The position numbers and the translations under genes were made by a program. From an uncultured Eubacteriales bacterium (GTDB lineage Bacteria; Bacillota; Clostridia; Oscillospirales; Oscillospiraceae): DNA of 64,000 nt. Positions 1 to 8,052 of this stretch are shown here, piece by piece. The first letter of the stretch is position 1. Each line of letters opens with the position of its first letter. The DNA lies in the NCBI GenBank assembly GCA_900545805.1, contig URAL01000003.1, positions 16,033-80,032 on the forward strand. The letters run 5' to 3'. Under the pieces are notes generated by a model that was given only the letters and a program-made list of their open reading frames with translations, ran no database searches and was not told the origin of the DNA.

Positions 1-2
1 AC

Positions 3-1784
3 ACCGGAGGCGAATATAATCAGATAATAAAAAACAAGGACGATATAGAGCTGCGGCTTGCTTTCTGCTTCCCTGATATTTACGAGATCGGCATGTCAAA
101 CCTCGGCATGGGTATACTGTATTCTACGATGAACGAGCTGCCGTATGTCTGGTGCGAGCGTGTGTTCGCGCCCTGGGGCGATATGTATGAGCAGATGAAG
201 CAGCAAAATATCCCGCTGTATGCGCTCGAGAGCGGGGACCCCATATCCGAGCACGACGTGCTGGCCTTCTCAATAGGCTATGAGATGGCTTACTCCACGG
301 TGCTCGATATGATCGACATGGCCGGTCTTCCGATACACAGTGCGGAAAGAACGGCACTCCTGCCCCTTGTGATTGCCGGAGGCACGGCGGCATTAAATCC
401 GGAGCCCATGGCTGATTTCATCGACATTTTCCTGCTCGGCGAGGGCGAGGAGATGAACAACGAGCTGCTTGCACTTCTGCGCACGGCGAAGGCCGGGAAC
501 TGGTCAAAGCAAACGTTTTTGGAGAAAGCCGCACAGATAGGCGGCGTTCTCGTTCCGTCGTTTTACACGCCCGTTCTTAACGGAGATAATACGATAAATC
601 ATTTTGATGTTCACCCCGGCTCGCCTAAAAGAGTAACAAAGCGCGTGATAACGGATATGGATTCGGTGCATTTCCCCCTGGCGCCTATAGTCCCGTCTAC
701 CGAGGTCGTGCACGACAGAGTCAATCTTGAGCTGTTTCGCGGCTGCATTCGCGGCTGCCGCTTCTGTCAGGCCGGACATACCTACCGCCCGATAAGAGCA
801 AAATCGCCCGAGCTGCTCGCCGAGCAGGGCAAGGCTCTGCTGAAAAACACCGGTTGCCAGGATATAACGCTGCTTTCACTCAGCTCGAGCGATTATCGTC
901 ATCTGTCCGACCTGTGCGATGAGCTGCTTGAATACTGCGAGCCGCGCAGCATCGGAATATCGCTTCCGTCTCTGCGTGCCGATAACTTTTCTATCGATAT
1001 AATGCATCGCATTCAAAAGACGCGCAAAAGCGGCCTGACCTTCGCGCCCGAGGCAGGCAGTCAGCGTCTGCGCGACGCCATAAACAAAAACGTCAGGGAG
1101 GAGGACCTGCTGCACACCTGCCGCCTGGCGTTCGAGGGCGGATGGAATACGATAAAGCTGTATTTTATGCTCGGACTTCCTACCGAGACGGATGAGGATA
1201 TCCTCGGCATAGCGGAGCTTGCAAATCAGGTGCTGCACACATGGAGGCTTTACGCAAAGAACAAAAACAGGGGAGTGCGCATAACCGTTTCGACATCCTG
1301 CTTTGTTCCCAAGCCTCACAGCCCGTTCCAGTGGGAGCGGCAGGTCACGATGGATGAATATATCCGAAAGGTACATCTCCTGCGCGAGAATATAAAAGCC
1401 AAAAACGTCGTCTATAACTGGCACGATCCGCAGACAAGCTACATCGAGGCGACGCTCTCACGCGGCGACCGCCGCATGGGTAGGGTCATAGAAAACGTAT
1501 GGCGTGCCGGAGGCAGACTTGAGGCATGGAGCGATTACTTCTTGTTCGGACGCTGGATGAAGGCCTTTGACGACGCAGGAGTCGACCCGACGTTCTACGC
1601 TTACCGCGAGCGCTGCGAGGACGAGGTCATGCCCTGGGACATCGTCGACGTAGGTGTGCGCAGGGCGCATCTGTGGCATGAGCGTGAGCAGGCCTACAGG
1701 TCTGAGCTTTCGCCCGACTGCCGCAAGCAGTGCTCGGCCTGCGGCGCGGCAAAGCTCCTGAAGGGAGGAAAATGCGATGGATAA
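3..1784 (+). CDS. B12-binding-domain radical SAM protein (TIGR03960-like), 5' truncated
   Basis: The reading frame is already open at base 3, so the start lies outside the window; residues before the first internal ATG at 93 still look like the family (TGGEYN followed by FCFPDIYEIGMSNLGMG). The radical SAM iron-sulfur motif is visible as RGCIRGCRFCQAG (CxxxCxxC), and the first third matches the cobalamin-binding-like domain of this family. The C-terminus ends in a Cys-rich tail (CRKQCSACG). Proteins of this type are radical SAM enzymes of unknown substrate. The next gene overlaps the end by 8 bases and encodes the partner DUF2344 protein, a pairing usual in Clostridia, where the two are sometimes fused. 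The family call is sure; the reaction is not known. Confidence 0.9.
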   Translation, partial: TGGEYNQIIKNKDDIELRLAFCFPDIYEIGMSNLGMGILYSTMNELPYVWCERVFAPWGDMYEQMKQQNIPLYALESGDPISEHDVLAFSIGYEMAYSTVLDMIDMAGLPIHSAERTALLPLVIAGGTAALNPEPMADFIDIFLLGEGEEMNNELLALLRTAKAGNWSKQTFLEKAAQIGGVLVPSFYTPVLNGDNTINHFDVHPGSPKRVTKRVITDMDSVHFPLAPIVPSTEVVHDRVNLELFRGCIRGCRFCQAGHTYRPIRAKSPELLAEQGKALLKNTGCQDITLLSLSSSDYRHLSDLCDELLEYCEPRSIGISLPSLRADNFSIDIMHRIQKTRKSGLTFAPEAGSQRLRDAINKNVREEDLLHTCRLAFEGGWNTIKLYFMLGLPTETDEDILGIAELANQVLHTWRLYAKNKNRGVRITVSTSCFVPKPHSPFQWERQVTMDEYIRKVHLLRENIKAKNVVYNWHDPQTSYIEATLSRGDRRMGRVIENVWRAGGRLEAWSDYFLFGRWMKAFDDAGVDPTFYAYRERCEDEVMPWDIVDVGVRRAHLWHEREQAYRSELSPDCRKQCSACGAAKLLKGGKCDG

Positions 1785-2436
1785 GTACAGGATGCTGTTT
1801 TCCAAAACCGGAAGAGCGGTGTATATATCGCATCTTGACCTTATGCGCACCGTGACCCGCGCATTCATGCGTGCAGAATGTAAGCTCAAATACTCCGAGG
1901 GCTTTAACCCGCATCCCAATATATCCATTGCACTGCCGCTTTCCGTCGGCTGCGAGAGCGTGTGCGAGATCATGGATTTTAAGATGCGCGAGGATATGAC
2001 ATGCGAGGAGATAAAAAGCCGCCTTGCAGATCAGTTTCCGGAGGGTATAGAGGTCATCGATGTGTATGAGGCCGGGCGCAAGGTCAAGGAGATAAAATGG
2101 CTGCGCATATCCGGCGTTTTCGAGTATGACGAGCGCGATGCGGCTGCAATGGCCGAAAAGCTCAATGAGTTTTACTCGACCGAGAGCATTGTCATAACGA
2201 AAAAGACAAAGCGCGGCATGGGCGAGAGCGATATTAGACCGGCGATAATGGAAATAGCCTTCAAGTGCAGCGGCAGCGATGTTTTGATGCACGCCGTTAT
2301 CTCAGCGCAGGAGCCCACGCTCAATCCTGAGCTCATAGCCGACGCTTTGCGTCAGCTTGCACCCGATATCGCGCCGGATTTTGCGAAATTCAGGCGGCTT
2401 GAGATATTCGATGAAAATATGCAGGTTTTCCGCTGA
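1777..2436 (+). CDS. TIGR03936 family radical SAM-associated protein (DUF2344)
   Basis: A 219-residue protein opening with MDKYRMLFSKTGRAVYISHL, then MRTVTRAFMRAECKLKYSEG and FNPHPNISIALPLSVG, the typical DUF2344 pattern. It follows the radical SAM protein with an 8-base overlap, and a ribosome site (AAGGGAGG) lies inside the end of that gene, so the two are coupled. DUF2344 proteins accompany or are fused to TIGR03960 radical SAM enzymes and are thought to help bind their RNA or protein substrate; the function has not been settled. There is no sign of truncation. Confidence 0.88.
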   Translation: MDKYRMLFSKTGRAVYISHLDLMRTVTRAFMRAECKLKYSEGFNPHPNISIALPLSVGCESVCEIMDFKMREDMTCEEIKSRLADQFPEGIEVIDVYEAGRKVKEIKWLRISGVFEYDERDAAAMAEKLNEFYSTESIVITKKTKRGMGESDIRPAIMEIAFKCSGSDVLMHAVISAQEPTLNPELIADALRQLAPDIAPDFAKFRRLEIFDENMQVFR

Positions 2437-2442
2437 AAATGC

Positions 2443-2471
2443 TTGCATTTCAAGGCTCTTTGTGGTAACAT
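2443..2471 (+). promoter_or_regulatory. Candidate promoter of rplS
   Basis: TTGCAT at 2443-2448 and TAACAT at 2466-2471 are 17 bases apart, just after the DUF2344 stop. Each box is only a partial match to the SigA consensus, but the placement before a ribosomal protein gene with a 95-base leader fits. Confidence 0.45.
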
Positions 2472-2490
2472 ATCATGGCTTGCGTACATC

Positions 2491-2564
2491 GCAGGCTATC
2501 AAGCGGTCCTCTGCCGAGGCCGAAAGGGAGCCCTCCGGCACGAACGCCTAAAGTAAAGGAAGGA
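2491..2564 (+). promoter_or_regulatory. Structured rplS leader (possible L19 autoregulatory leader)
   Basis: The untranslated stretch before rplS folds into a hairpin pairing TGCCGAGG (2512-2519) with CCTCCGGCA (2532-2540) with one bulge, enclosed by AGGC (2493-2496) pairing with GCCT (2546-2549). The ribosome site AAGGAAGGA follows at 2556-2564. L19 leaders are known in Firmicutes; the match to that family is inference from position and shape only. Confidence 0.4.
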
Positions 2565-2571
2565 TTAGACT

Positions 2572-2913
2572 ATGGATCTGATCAAAATTCTCAGCGAGCA
2601 GTACATGAAGCCCGAGCTGCCCGAGCTCAACGTCGGCGATACCGTCCGTATCACCGTTCGCGTAAAGGAAGGCAGCCGTGAGCGCAACCAGGCATTCGAA
2701 GGCACCATCATTGCCAAGAAGCATGGCGGCATCAACGAGACCATCACCGTCCGCCGCATCTCCTACGGTGTAGGCTGCGAGAAGGTCTTCCCCGTACACT
2801 CTCCCTCCATCGTCTCCGTAGAGACAGTTCGCCGCGGCAAGGTCCGCAGGGCAAAGCTGTACTACCTGCGCGAGCGCGTCGGCAAGAGAGCAAAGGTCAA
2901 GGAGCGCCTGTAA
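2572..2913 (+). CDS. rplS: 50S ribosomal protein L19
   Basis: A 113-residue protein containing the L19 hallmarks: [54 protein letters not shown] and a basic tail with [21 protein letters not shown]19 sits at the 30S-50S interface. Codon use is strongly biased (cgc, aag, gtc, atc), as expected for a highly expressed gene. It has its own candidate promoter, a structured leader and a strong terminator immediately downstream, so it looks like a single-gene unit. Confidence 0.98.
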   Translation: MDLIKILSEQYMKPELPELNVGDTVRITVRVKEGSRERNQAFEGTIIAKKHGGINETITVRRISYGVGCEKVFPVHSPSIVSVETVRRGKVRRAKLYYLRERVGKRAKVKERL

Positions 2914-2936
2914 GCGCCCGACCTGTCAACCGGTCC

Positions 2937-2964
2937 AAAAAAAGCGGCATAAGCCGCTTTTTTT
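2937..2964 (+). terminator. Rho-independent terminator of rplS
   Basis: GCGGC (2944-2948), loop ATAA, GCCGC (2953-2957), flanked by an A-run before and seven Ts after. The A/T flanks extend the stem, so it could act in both directions. Confidence 0.9.
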
Positions 2965-2965
2965 G

Positions 2966-2995
2966 TTGCCTAAATACAGCATTATCGTGTATAAT
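2966..2995 (+). promoter_or_regulatory. Candidate promoter of the lepB operon
   Basis: TTGCCT at 2966-2971 and a perfect TATAAT at 2990-2995 with an 18-base spacer, 31 bases before the lepB ATG and directly after the rplS terminator. Confidence 0.65.
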
Positions 2996-3026
2996 ATATT
3001 GATAAACTCATCAAGAGGTAATTCAA

Positions 3027-3608
3027 ATGAAAAAAACTAATGATAGGGTCAAAAAGCCTGAAGCAGTAAAGACCGAGACTACGACGAGAGGCGAGATATA
3101 CGACTGGATGCAGAGCCTTGTGTTCGCGCTTATCATCTGCATCATCGTATTTGTGTTCATCTTCAGAATTGTCGACGTTAGCGGTGATTCGATGAATCCC
3201 ACGCTGCTTAACGGCGACAAGCTCGTCGTATCCGACGTTTTTTATAAGCCCAAGCAGGGCGATATCGTCATTTTCCGCAAGGATGAGTACAAGGCCGAGG
3301 CACTGGTCAAGCGTGTCATCGCTACCGAGGGTCAGACTATCGAGATAGACTTTGACCGCGGCAGGGTCTATGTCGACGGCGAGCTCCTTGACGAGCCGTA
3401 TATTGCCGAGCCCACGCACAATCAGCTTGACTTCCAAGGGCCGCAGACCGTTCCCGAGGGCTGTGTATTCGTCATGGGCGATAACCGCAACGCATCGTCA
3501 GACAGCCGCAGGGCGCAGATCGGCATGGTCGATGAACGCCTTATAGTAGGCAAGGTGCTGCTGCGTGTGTTCCCATTTGATTCCATCGGCGTTCCCGACG
3601 GTGAATAA
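3027..3608 (+). CDS. lepB: Signal peptidase I
   Basis: A 193-residue type I signal peptidase. A single N-terminal membrane segment spans about residues 29-48, and the catalytic part faces outward. The catalytic serine is S55 in GDSMNPTL, the general-base lysine is K96 in ALVKRVIA, and the family box GDNRNASSDSR begins at 152. It removes signal peptides from secreted preproteins. The ribosome site AAGAGGT sits 10 bases before the ATG. It heads an operon with rbgA, rnhB, yraN and probably thrC, the gene order common in Firmicutes next to rplS. Confidence 0.97.
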   Translation: MKKTNDRVKKPEAVKTETTTRGEIYDWMQSLVFALIICIIVFVFIFRIVDVSGDSMNPTLLNGDKLVVSDVFYKPKQGDIVIFRKDEYKAEALVKRVIATEGQTIEIDFDRGRVYVDGELLDEPYIAEPTHNQLDFQGPQTVPEGCVFVMGDNRNASSDSRRAQIGMVDERLIVGKVLLRVFPFDSIGVPDGE

Positions 3609-3609
3609 T

Positions 3610-4479
3610 ATGGACGGCGTAAACTACGAAAAAATGAATATCCAGTGGTTTCCCGGCCACATGACGAAGGCTCAGCGTATGATAGAGGACAGCATAAAAC
3701 AGGTCGATGCCGTGTGCGAGATCCTCGATGCGCGCATACCTAACTCCAGCCGAAACCCTGATATCGACCGTCTCGCCGCCGGAAAGCCTAGACTTATCAT
3801 ACTCAACCGAACTGATCTTGCAGACCCAAGTATAACTGCACAGTGGCGCGAGTTTTTTGAAGCGCAGGGCATAAAAATCCTAGAAACGGATGCAAAGTCC
3901 GGCAAGGGAGTAAGCGGCTTTGTTCCGGCTCTGAGCGAGCTTTTGAAGGACAAAATTGCCAGCTACGCCGCAAAGGGGCAGGTGAACCGCCCCATGCGAG
4001 TTATGATCCTCGGTATACCGAATGTCGGCAAATCAACATTCATTAACAAGATCGCCAAGCGCAAGGCCGCTATAGCCGGCGATAAGCCCGGTGTGACGCG
4101 CGGCAAGCAGTGGATCAATATCGATAAGGGGCTCGACCTTTTGGACACTCCGGGCATTCTTTGGCCTAAGTTTGATTCGCAGGAGGTTGGCGAGATGCTG
4201 GCCATTACGAATGCAATAAAGGCCGATGTGCTCGATAAGGAGACGCTGGCTGCAAACTTCATGCTGCGTCTGAGGGAAATGTACCCCGAGGCGCTTACGG
4301 CGCGATACAAGCTTGAGCCCGATCCCGAGGCAAACGGCTTTGAGCTGCTTGAGCAGGCCGCAAAAAAGCGCGGCTTTCTTATATCCAAGGGCGAATACGA
4401 TATTGAACGCATGGCGAATACGCTGCTTGGCGAGTACCATGACGGAAAGCTTGGCAGAATAAGCTTGGAGAAACCGTGA
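3610..4479 (+). CDS. rbgA: Ribosome biogenesis GTPase RbgA (YlqF)
   Basis: A circularly permuted GTPase that acts late in 50S subunit assembly. The G4 motif (NRTDLAD) comes before G1 (GIPNVGKST) and G3 (DTPGIL), the diagnostic order. The N-terminal IQWFPGHMTKAQRM block is also typical. I place the start at the ATG at 3610, right after the lepB stop; an in-frame ATG at 3634 gives the common MNIQWFPG start and is equally plausible because neither has a strong ribosome site. The frame is open further upstream inside lepB, but that part has no family similarity. Confidence 0.95.
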   Translation: MDGVNYEKMNIQWFPGHMTKAQRMIEDSIKQVDAVCEILDARIPNSSRNPDIDRLAAGKPRLIILNRTDLADPSITAQWREFFEAQGIKILETDAKSGKGVSGFVPALSELLKDKIASYAAKGQVNRPMRVMILGIPNVGKSTFINKIAKRKAAIAGDKPGVTRGKQWINIDKGLDLLDTPGILWPKFDSQEVGEMLAITNAIKADVLDKETLAANFMLRLREMYPEALTARYKLEPDPEANGFELLEQAAKKRGFLISKGEYDIERMANTLLGEYHDGKLGRISLEKP

Positions 4480-5078
4480 TGACAGAGCTTTGGGAGCTTG
4501 AAAACGAGATATATGACAGTGGAGTCGAGCTTATATGCGGCGTCGATGAAGCCGGACGCGGCCCGCTGGCGGGTCCTGTTTGCGCCGCAGCGGTAATCCT
4601 TCCGCGAGGACTTGAGATAGAAGGGCTCAACGACTCAAAAAAGCTCAGCGAGAAGAAGCGGGACAAGCTGTTTGACGCGATCTGCGCCGAGGCCGTGAGC
4701 TACGGCATAGCCTTTGCGAGTGTCGAGGAGATTGAAGAGATAAATATATTGAACGCCGCTATGCTTGCAATGAACAGGGCCATCGAAAGGCTGTCGGTAA
4801 AGCCCGCACTCGCGCTCGTTGACGGGAATCGTAATTCCGCAATAAAAATGCCGAGCCGCTGCGTCGTAAAGGGCGACGCTAAATGTGCCGACATTGCCGC
4901 GGCGTCGATACTGGCCAAGGTCACCCGTGACCGATATATGCTTGAAATGGCGGAAAAGTATCCGGAGTATCATTTTGAAAAGCACAAGGGCTACGGCACG
5001 AAGCTTCACTATGAGGCCCTGCGCGAGTACGGACCATGCGAGATACACCGCCCGAGCTTTTTGAGGAAAATGCACTGA
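4479..5078 (+). CDS. rnhB: Ribonuclease HII
   Basis: RNase HII cleaves the RNA strand of RNA/DNA hybrids and removes single ribonucleotides from DNA. The active-site carboxylates are seen in CGVDEAGRGPLAGPV and LALVDGN, and the conserved block AASILAKVTRDRYM is present. At about 199 residues it has full length. It starts at ATG 4479 overlapping the rbgA stop (TGATG); an in-frame GTG at 4476 is the alternative. The product ends in the usual HRPSFLRK. Confidence 0.96.
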   Translation: MTELWELENEIYDSGVELICGVDEAGRGPLAGPVCAAAVILPRGLEIEGLNDSKKLSEKKRDKLFDAICAEAVSYGIAFASVEEIEEINILNAAMLAMNRAIERLSVKPALALVDGNRNSAIKMPSRCVVKGDAKCADIAAASILAKVTRDRYMLEMAEKYPEYHFEKHKGYGTKLHYEALREYGPCEIHRPSFLRKMH

Positions 5079-5437
5079 TGGCAGAGGAAAAACTCGGCGC
5101 TTTCGGTGAGCGTAAGGCCGCAAATTATCTGCGGCTGCACGGATACAGGATAGTTGACACTAACTGCCGCTACAGGCAGGGCGAGATCGATATAATCGCA
5201 AAACGCTGTGATTACATAGTTTTTGTTGAGGTGAAGCTCAGGAAAAACAACGCCTTCGGCGAGGCGCGAGAATTTGTAACCCCGGCAAAGCAGCAGCGCA
5301 TTATCATGGCTGCGCAGCTTTGGCTTCAGACGCACGAGACTGAGCTTCAGCCGCGCTTTGACGTTATAGAGGTTTACGCTCCTGAGGGCGTATATTCAAA
5401 AAAAGTTATTATTAATCACATAGAAAACGCATTTTGA
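5078..5437 (+). CDS. yraN: YraN family endonuclease-like protein (UPF0102)
   Basis: A 119-residue protein with the UPF0102 pattern: LGAFGERKAANYLRLHGY, then DTNCRYRQGEIDIIAKR and FVEVKLRKNN. The E-x-D...E-x-K arrangement is that of PD-(D/E)XK nuclease folds. The function is not established, though it usually follows rnhB. I chose the ATG at 5078, which overlaps the rnhB stop, over an upstream in-frame ATG inside rnhB. Confidence 0.92.
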   Translation: MAEEKLGAFGERKAANYLRLHGYRIVDTNCRYRQGEIDIIAKRCDYIVFVEVKLRKNNAFGEAREFVTPAKQQRIIMAAQLWLQTHETELQPRFDVIEVYAPEGVYSKKVIINHIENAF

Positions 5438-5455
5438 TCGGAAAGGAGTGTGTTT

Positions 5456-6937
5456 ATGTTATATTTCAGCACAAGAAACTCGAAAGAAAAGGTGACTGCA
5501 TCTCAGGCGATATCCCGCGGTCTTGCACCCGACGGCGGACTGTATGTTCCCGAAAGTCTGCCGCAGCTTACCCTGAATGATATAAAAGCTCTGGGCAGGG
5601 AGGACTACCGCGGAAGAGCCCTCGGAATAATGAAGCCTTTCCTTGACGAATTTTCAGAGACTGAGCTCAAAGCGATGGTATCCCGTGCATACGGCGATAA
5701 TTTTGACAGCAAAAGCACTGCTCCGGTGCATTTTCTTGACGATAATACCGCTGTGCTTGAGCTTTGGCACGGACCGACCTGCGCGTTTAAGGACATGGCT
5801 CTTCAAATGCTTCCTCATCTTCTGACAGCCTCGCTCAAAAAGTGCGGTGAAAAGCGCAAGGTCTGTATCCTTGTTGCCACCAGCGGCGATACGGGTAAGG
5901 CGGCGCTTGAGGGCTTTGCCGATGTTGAAAACACAAAAATCCTTGTGTTTTATCCGCACAACGGCGTATCGGATGTACAGCAGCTGCAAATGGTGACTCA
6001 GACCGGTAAAAACGTCAGCGTAGCCGCCGTGCGCGGCAACTTTGACGATGCGCAGACCGGCGTAAAGCAGATATTCGGCGATAAGGAATTTGCCGAAAAG
6101 CTCAGCGAAAACGGATGGTTCCTCTCATCGGCAAACTCTATAAACTGGGGCAGACTTCTGCCGCAGATAGTTTACTATTTCTCCGCCTACTGCGACTATG
6201 CAAATTCCGGCCGGATAAGCTACGGCGATAAGCTCGACTTCGTCGTACCCACAGGCAACTTCGGAAATATTCTGGCCTGCTGGTACGCAAAGAGCATGGG
6301 GCTGCCCGTCGGCAAGCTCATCTGTGCGTCGAATCAGAACAATGTACTTGCCGATTTCTTCGCGTGCGGCGTGTATGACCGCAACAGGACGTTCTATACG
6401 ACAATATCCCCGTCAATGGATATCCTTGTCTCCAGCAACCTTGAAAGGCTGCTGTACTCAGTCTGCAAAAGCGATACGGAAGTAGCCTCTTATATGACGG
6501 AACTTGCGAAAACAGGTGAGTACGAGGTCTCCGACGCGATAAAGGCCGTTATAAATGAGTATTTTGTCGGAGGTTATTGCTCGGACGACGATACAAAAGA
6601 GGCAATAAATAAGGTCTATACCGAAAACGGCTACCTTATGGATACCCATACAGCCGTTGCTTATAAAAAGCTTGCCGACTACCGTAAAGACACCGGCAGC
6701 TCCTCACCGGCGGTCGTTGTCTCGACTGCAAGCCCTTATAAATTCTGCGACAGCGTTCTCAGCGCGTTGGGGCAGGAAACAAACGCTCCGGGGACTGAGC
6801 TTATTGAGAAGCTTTCGGAAACTACGAAAACGGCAGTACCAAAGCCGCTTGCCGGACTTGATAAGCGCGAAAAGCGCTTCGGCCTTGTCGTTGATAAGCA
6901 GGATATGAAGGCCGTCGTCGAGGGTTTTCTTAAATAA
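5456..6937 (+). CDS. thrC: Threonine synthase
   Basis: A 493-residue PLP enzyme converting O-phosphohomoserine to threonine. The N-terminus (YFSTRNSKEKVTASQAI, GLAPDGGLYVPE) and the PLP-lysine segment HGPTCAFKDMALQ (K112) are those of the long ThrC form. The phosphate-binding block is VATSGDTGKAALEGF. The ribosome site AAAGGAG at 5442-5448 favours the ATG at 5456 over an upstream GTG. It lies 18 bases after yraN, so it is probably the last gene of the lepB operon, although thrC is not usually found there. Confidence 0.96.
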   Translation: MLYFSTRNSKEKVTASQAISRGLAPDGGLYVPESLPQLTLNDIKALGREDYRGRALGIMKPFLDEFSETELKAMVSRAYGDNFDSKSTAPVHFLDDNTAVLELWHGPTCAFKDMALQMLPHLLTASLKKCGEKRKVCILVATSGDTGKAALEGFADVENTKILVFYPHNGVSDVQQLQMVTQTGKNVSVAAVRGNFDDAQTGVKQIFGDKEFAEKLSENGWFLSSANSINWGRLLPQIVYYFSAYCDYANSGRISYGDKLDFVVPTGNFGNILACWYAKSMGLPVGKLICASNQNNVLADFFACGVYDRNRTFYTTISPSMDILVSSNLERLLYSVCKSDTEVASYMTELAKTGEYEVSDAIKAVINEYFVGGYCSDDDTKEAINKVYTENGYLMDTHTAVAYKKLADYRKDTGSSSPAVVVSTASPYKFCDSVLSALGQETNAPGTELIEKLSETTKTAVPKPLAGLDKREKRFGLVVDKQDMKAVVEGFLK

Positions 6938-6952
6938 CAAACAAAATATGTA

Positions 6953-7000
6953 GGGGCTTTCGCCCCGATTAAGCTGACGGAAGCCGAAGGCCCGTCAGCT
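6953..7000. terminator. Two hairpins between convergent thrC and the DUF1540 gene
   Basis: GGGGC/GCCCC (6953-6957 and 6962-6966) and a 9-bp stem AGCTGACGG/CCGTCAGCT (6972-6980 and 6992-7000). Neither has a good T-run on either strand. They probably end or stabilise the two convergent transcripts; a degenerate intergenic repeat is another reading. Confidence 0.45.
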
Positions 7001-7005
7001 CAAGC

Positions 7006-7188
7006 TTAGTCGCAGCAGCCGCGCGGACAGAAGGTAGAGCAAAAGGTCTCGGACTTGGTCGTGGCCTTATCGTTCTGCACCTTGATCTGTGCGGCCGAGC
7101 ACTTGCAGTCAATTGTGTTGTACTTGCAGCTTGATACATCGCATCCGACACCCGTGATCTGACTTGAGCTCATCTTCTTGTTGTTCAT
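7006..7188 (-). CDS. DUF1540 domain mini-protein
   Basis: A 60-residue cysteine-rich protein and the only clear protein gene on the minus strand. It shows the DUF1540 pattern: GVGCDVSSCKYN, CKCSAAQIKV, then ETFCSTFCPRGCCD, with nine cysteines. The spacing suggests a small metal-binding fold; no function is known. The ribosome site GGAGG lies seven bases before its ATG. It is convergent with thrC and divergent from the phosphoesterase gene, with 75 bases between the two starts. Confidence 0.85.
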   Translation of the reverse strand: MNNKKMSSSQITGVGCDVSSCKYNTIDCKCSAAQIKVQNDKATTKSETFCSTFCPRGCCD

Positions 7189-7263
7189 TTTCTTACCTCC
7201 AGAGAGTATTGTCCTCAGACATTATTATTTTTGACTATAATTTCAGTTTTATACGGAGGCAGC

Positions 7264-7950
7264 ATGTCTTTATATACTATCGGCGATACTCACCTGTCGC
7301 TCGGAACAAATAAACCAATGGACGTTTTCGGCGGGCGCTGGGAAAACTATGTTCAGAAGCTCAACGAAGGATTTGCCGAGCTCAATGATGACGATCTCAC
7401 CGTTTTGTGCGGAGATATCACCTGGGGAATGACTATGGACGAGGCTTTGCCCGACTTTAAATTCATCGATGCGCTGCCCGGGAGAAAGATAATCCTTAAG
7501 GGCAACCACGATTACTGGTGGACAACTGCGACAAAGGCACGCAGCTTTTTTGCAAAGCACGATATAAATACGATTGATGTCATGCACAATTCAAGCTTTG
7601 AATATGACGGAGTTTCAATCTGCGGCACTCGCGGCTGGTTTTATGAGGAGAGCAAGGGTGCTGAGCACGATAAAAAGATAATGAACCGCGAAATCATGCG
7701 GCTTGAAGCGTCGCTAAAGGCCGCATCAACCGACGAGATTTATGTATTCCTGCATTATCCGCCTAAATATATGAATTATACATGCCCGGAGATACTGGAG
7801 CTTTTGAAAAAATATAATGTGAAGCGCTGCTGCTACGGGCATATCCACGGCGCAGGCTGTCAATTTGCCTTCAACGGCATGCTCGGAGGCATTGATTTCA
7901 TGCTCGTTTCAGCCGATCATGTTAAATTCAGACCTGTAAAACTGATTTGA
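7264..7950 (+). CDS. Metallophosphoesterase (calcineurin-like)
   Basis: A 228-residue phosphoesterase. The metal-binding motifs appear in order: GDTHLS near residue 7, GDITWG, GNHDYWW, LHYPPKY and YGHIHG. These are the two-metal site residues of calcineurin-like phosphatases. The substrate cannot be read from sequence. The ribosome site GGAGG (7255-7259) fixes the ATG at 7264 rather than a TTG at 7231. A TATAAT at 7236-7241 lies upstream, but I see no good -35 at normal spacing. Confidence 0.93.
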   Translation: MSLYTIGDTHLSLGTNKPMDVFGGRWENYVQKLNEGFAELNDDDLTVLCGDITWGMTMDEALPDFKFIDALPGRKIILKGNHDYWWTTATKARSFFAKHDINTIDVMHNSSFEYDGVSICGTRGWFYEESKGAEHDKKIMNREIMRLEASLKAASTDEIYVFLHYPPKYMNYTCPEILELLKKYNVKRCCYGHIHGAGCQFAFNGMLGGIDFMLVSADHVKFRPVKLI

Positions 7951-7984
7951 CAGTACCTTCGATTGGTAAGTTCAAAGAAAATAA

Positions 7985-8013
7985 TTGCTTTTGACTGAAA
8001 TATCTGTTATTAT
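7985..8013 (+). promoter_or_regulatory. Candidate promoter of tig
   Basis: TTGCTT (7985-7990), 17-base spacer, TATTAT (8008-8013). The -10 is good and the -35 weak; it stands 39 bases before the tig start. Confidence 0.4.
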
Positions 8014-8052
8014 GTTTTGGTCTATGTGAATTATATTAGGAGGAATATATAA

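Noticed and set aside
7947..7975. TTGACA at 7947-7952 as promoter of tig
   Set aside because: No acceptable -10 box lies 16-18 bases downstream (GTTCAA/TTCAAA only).
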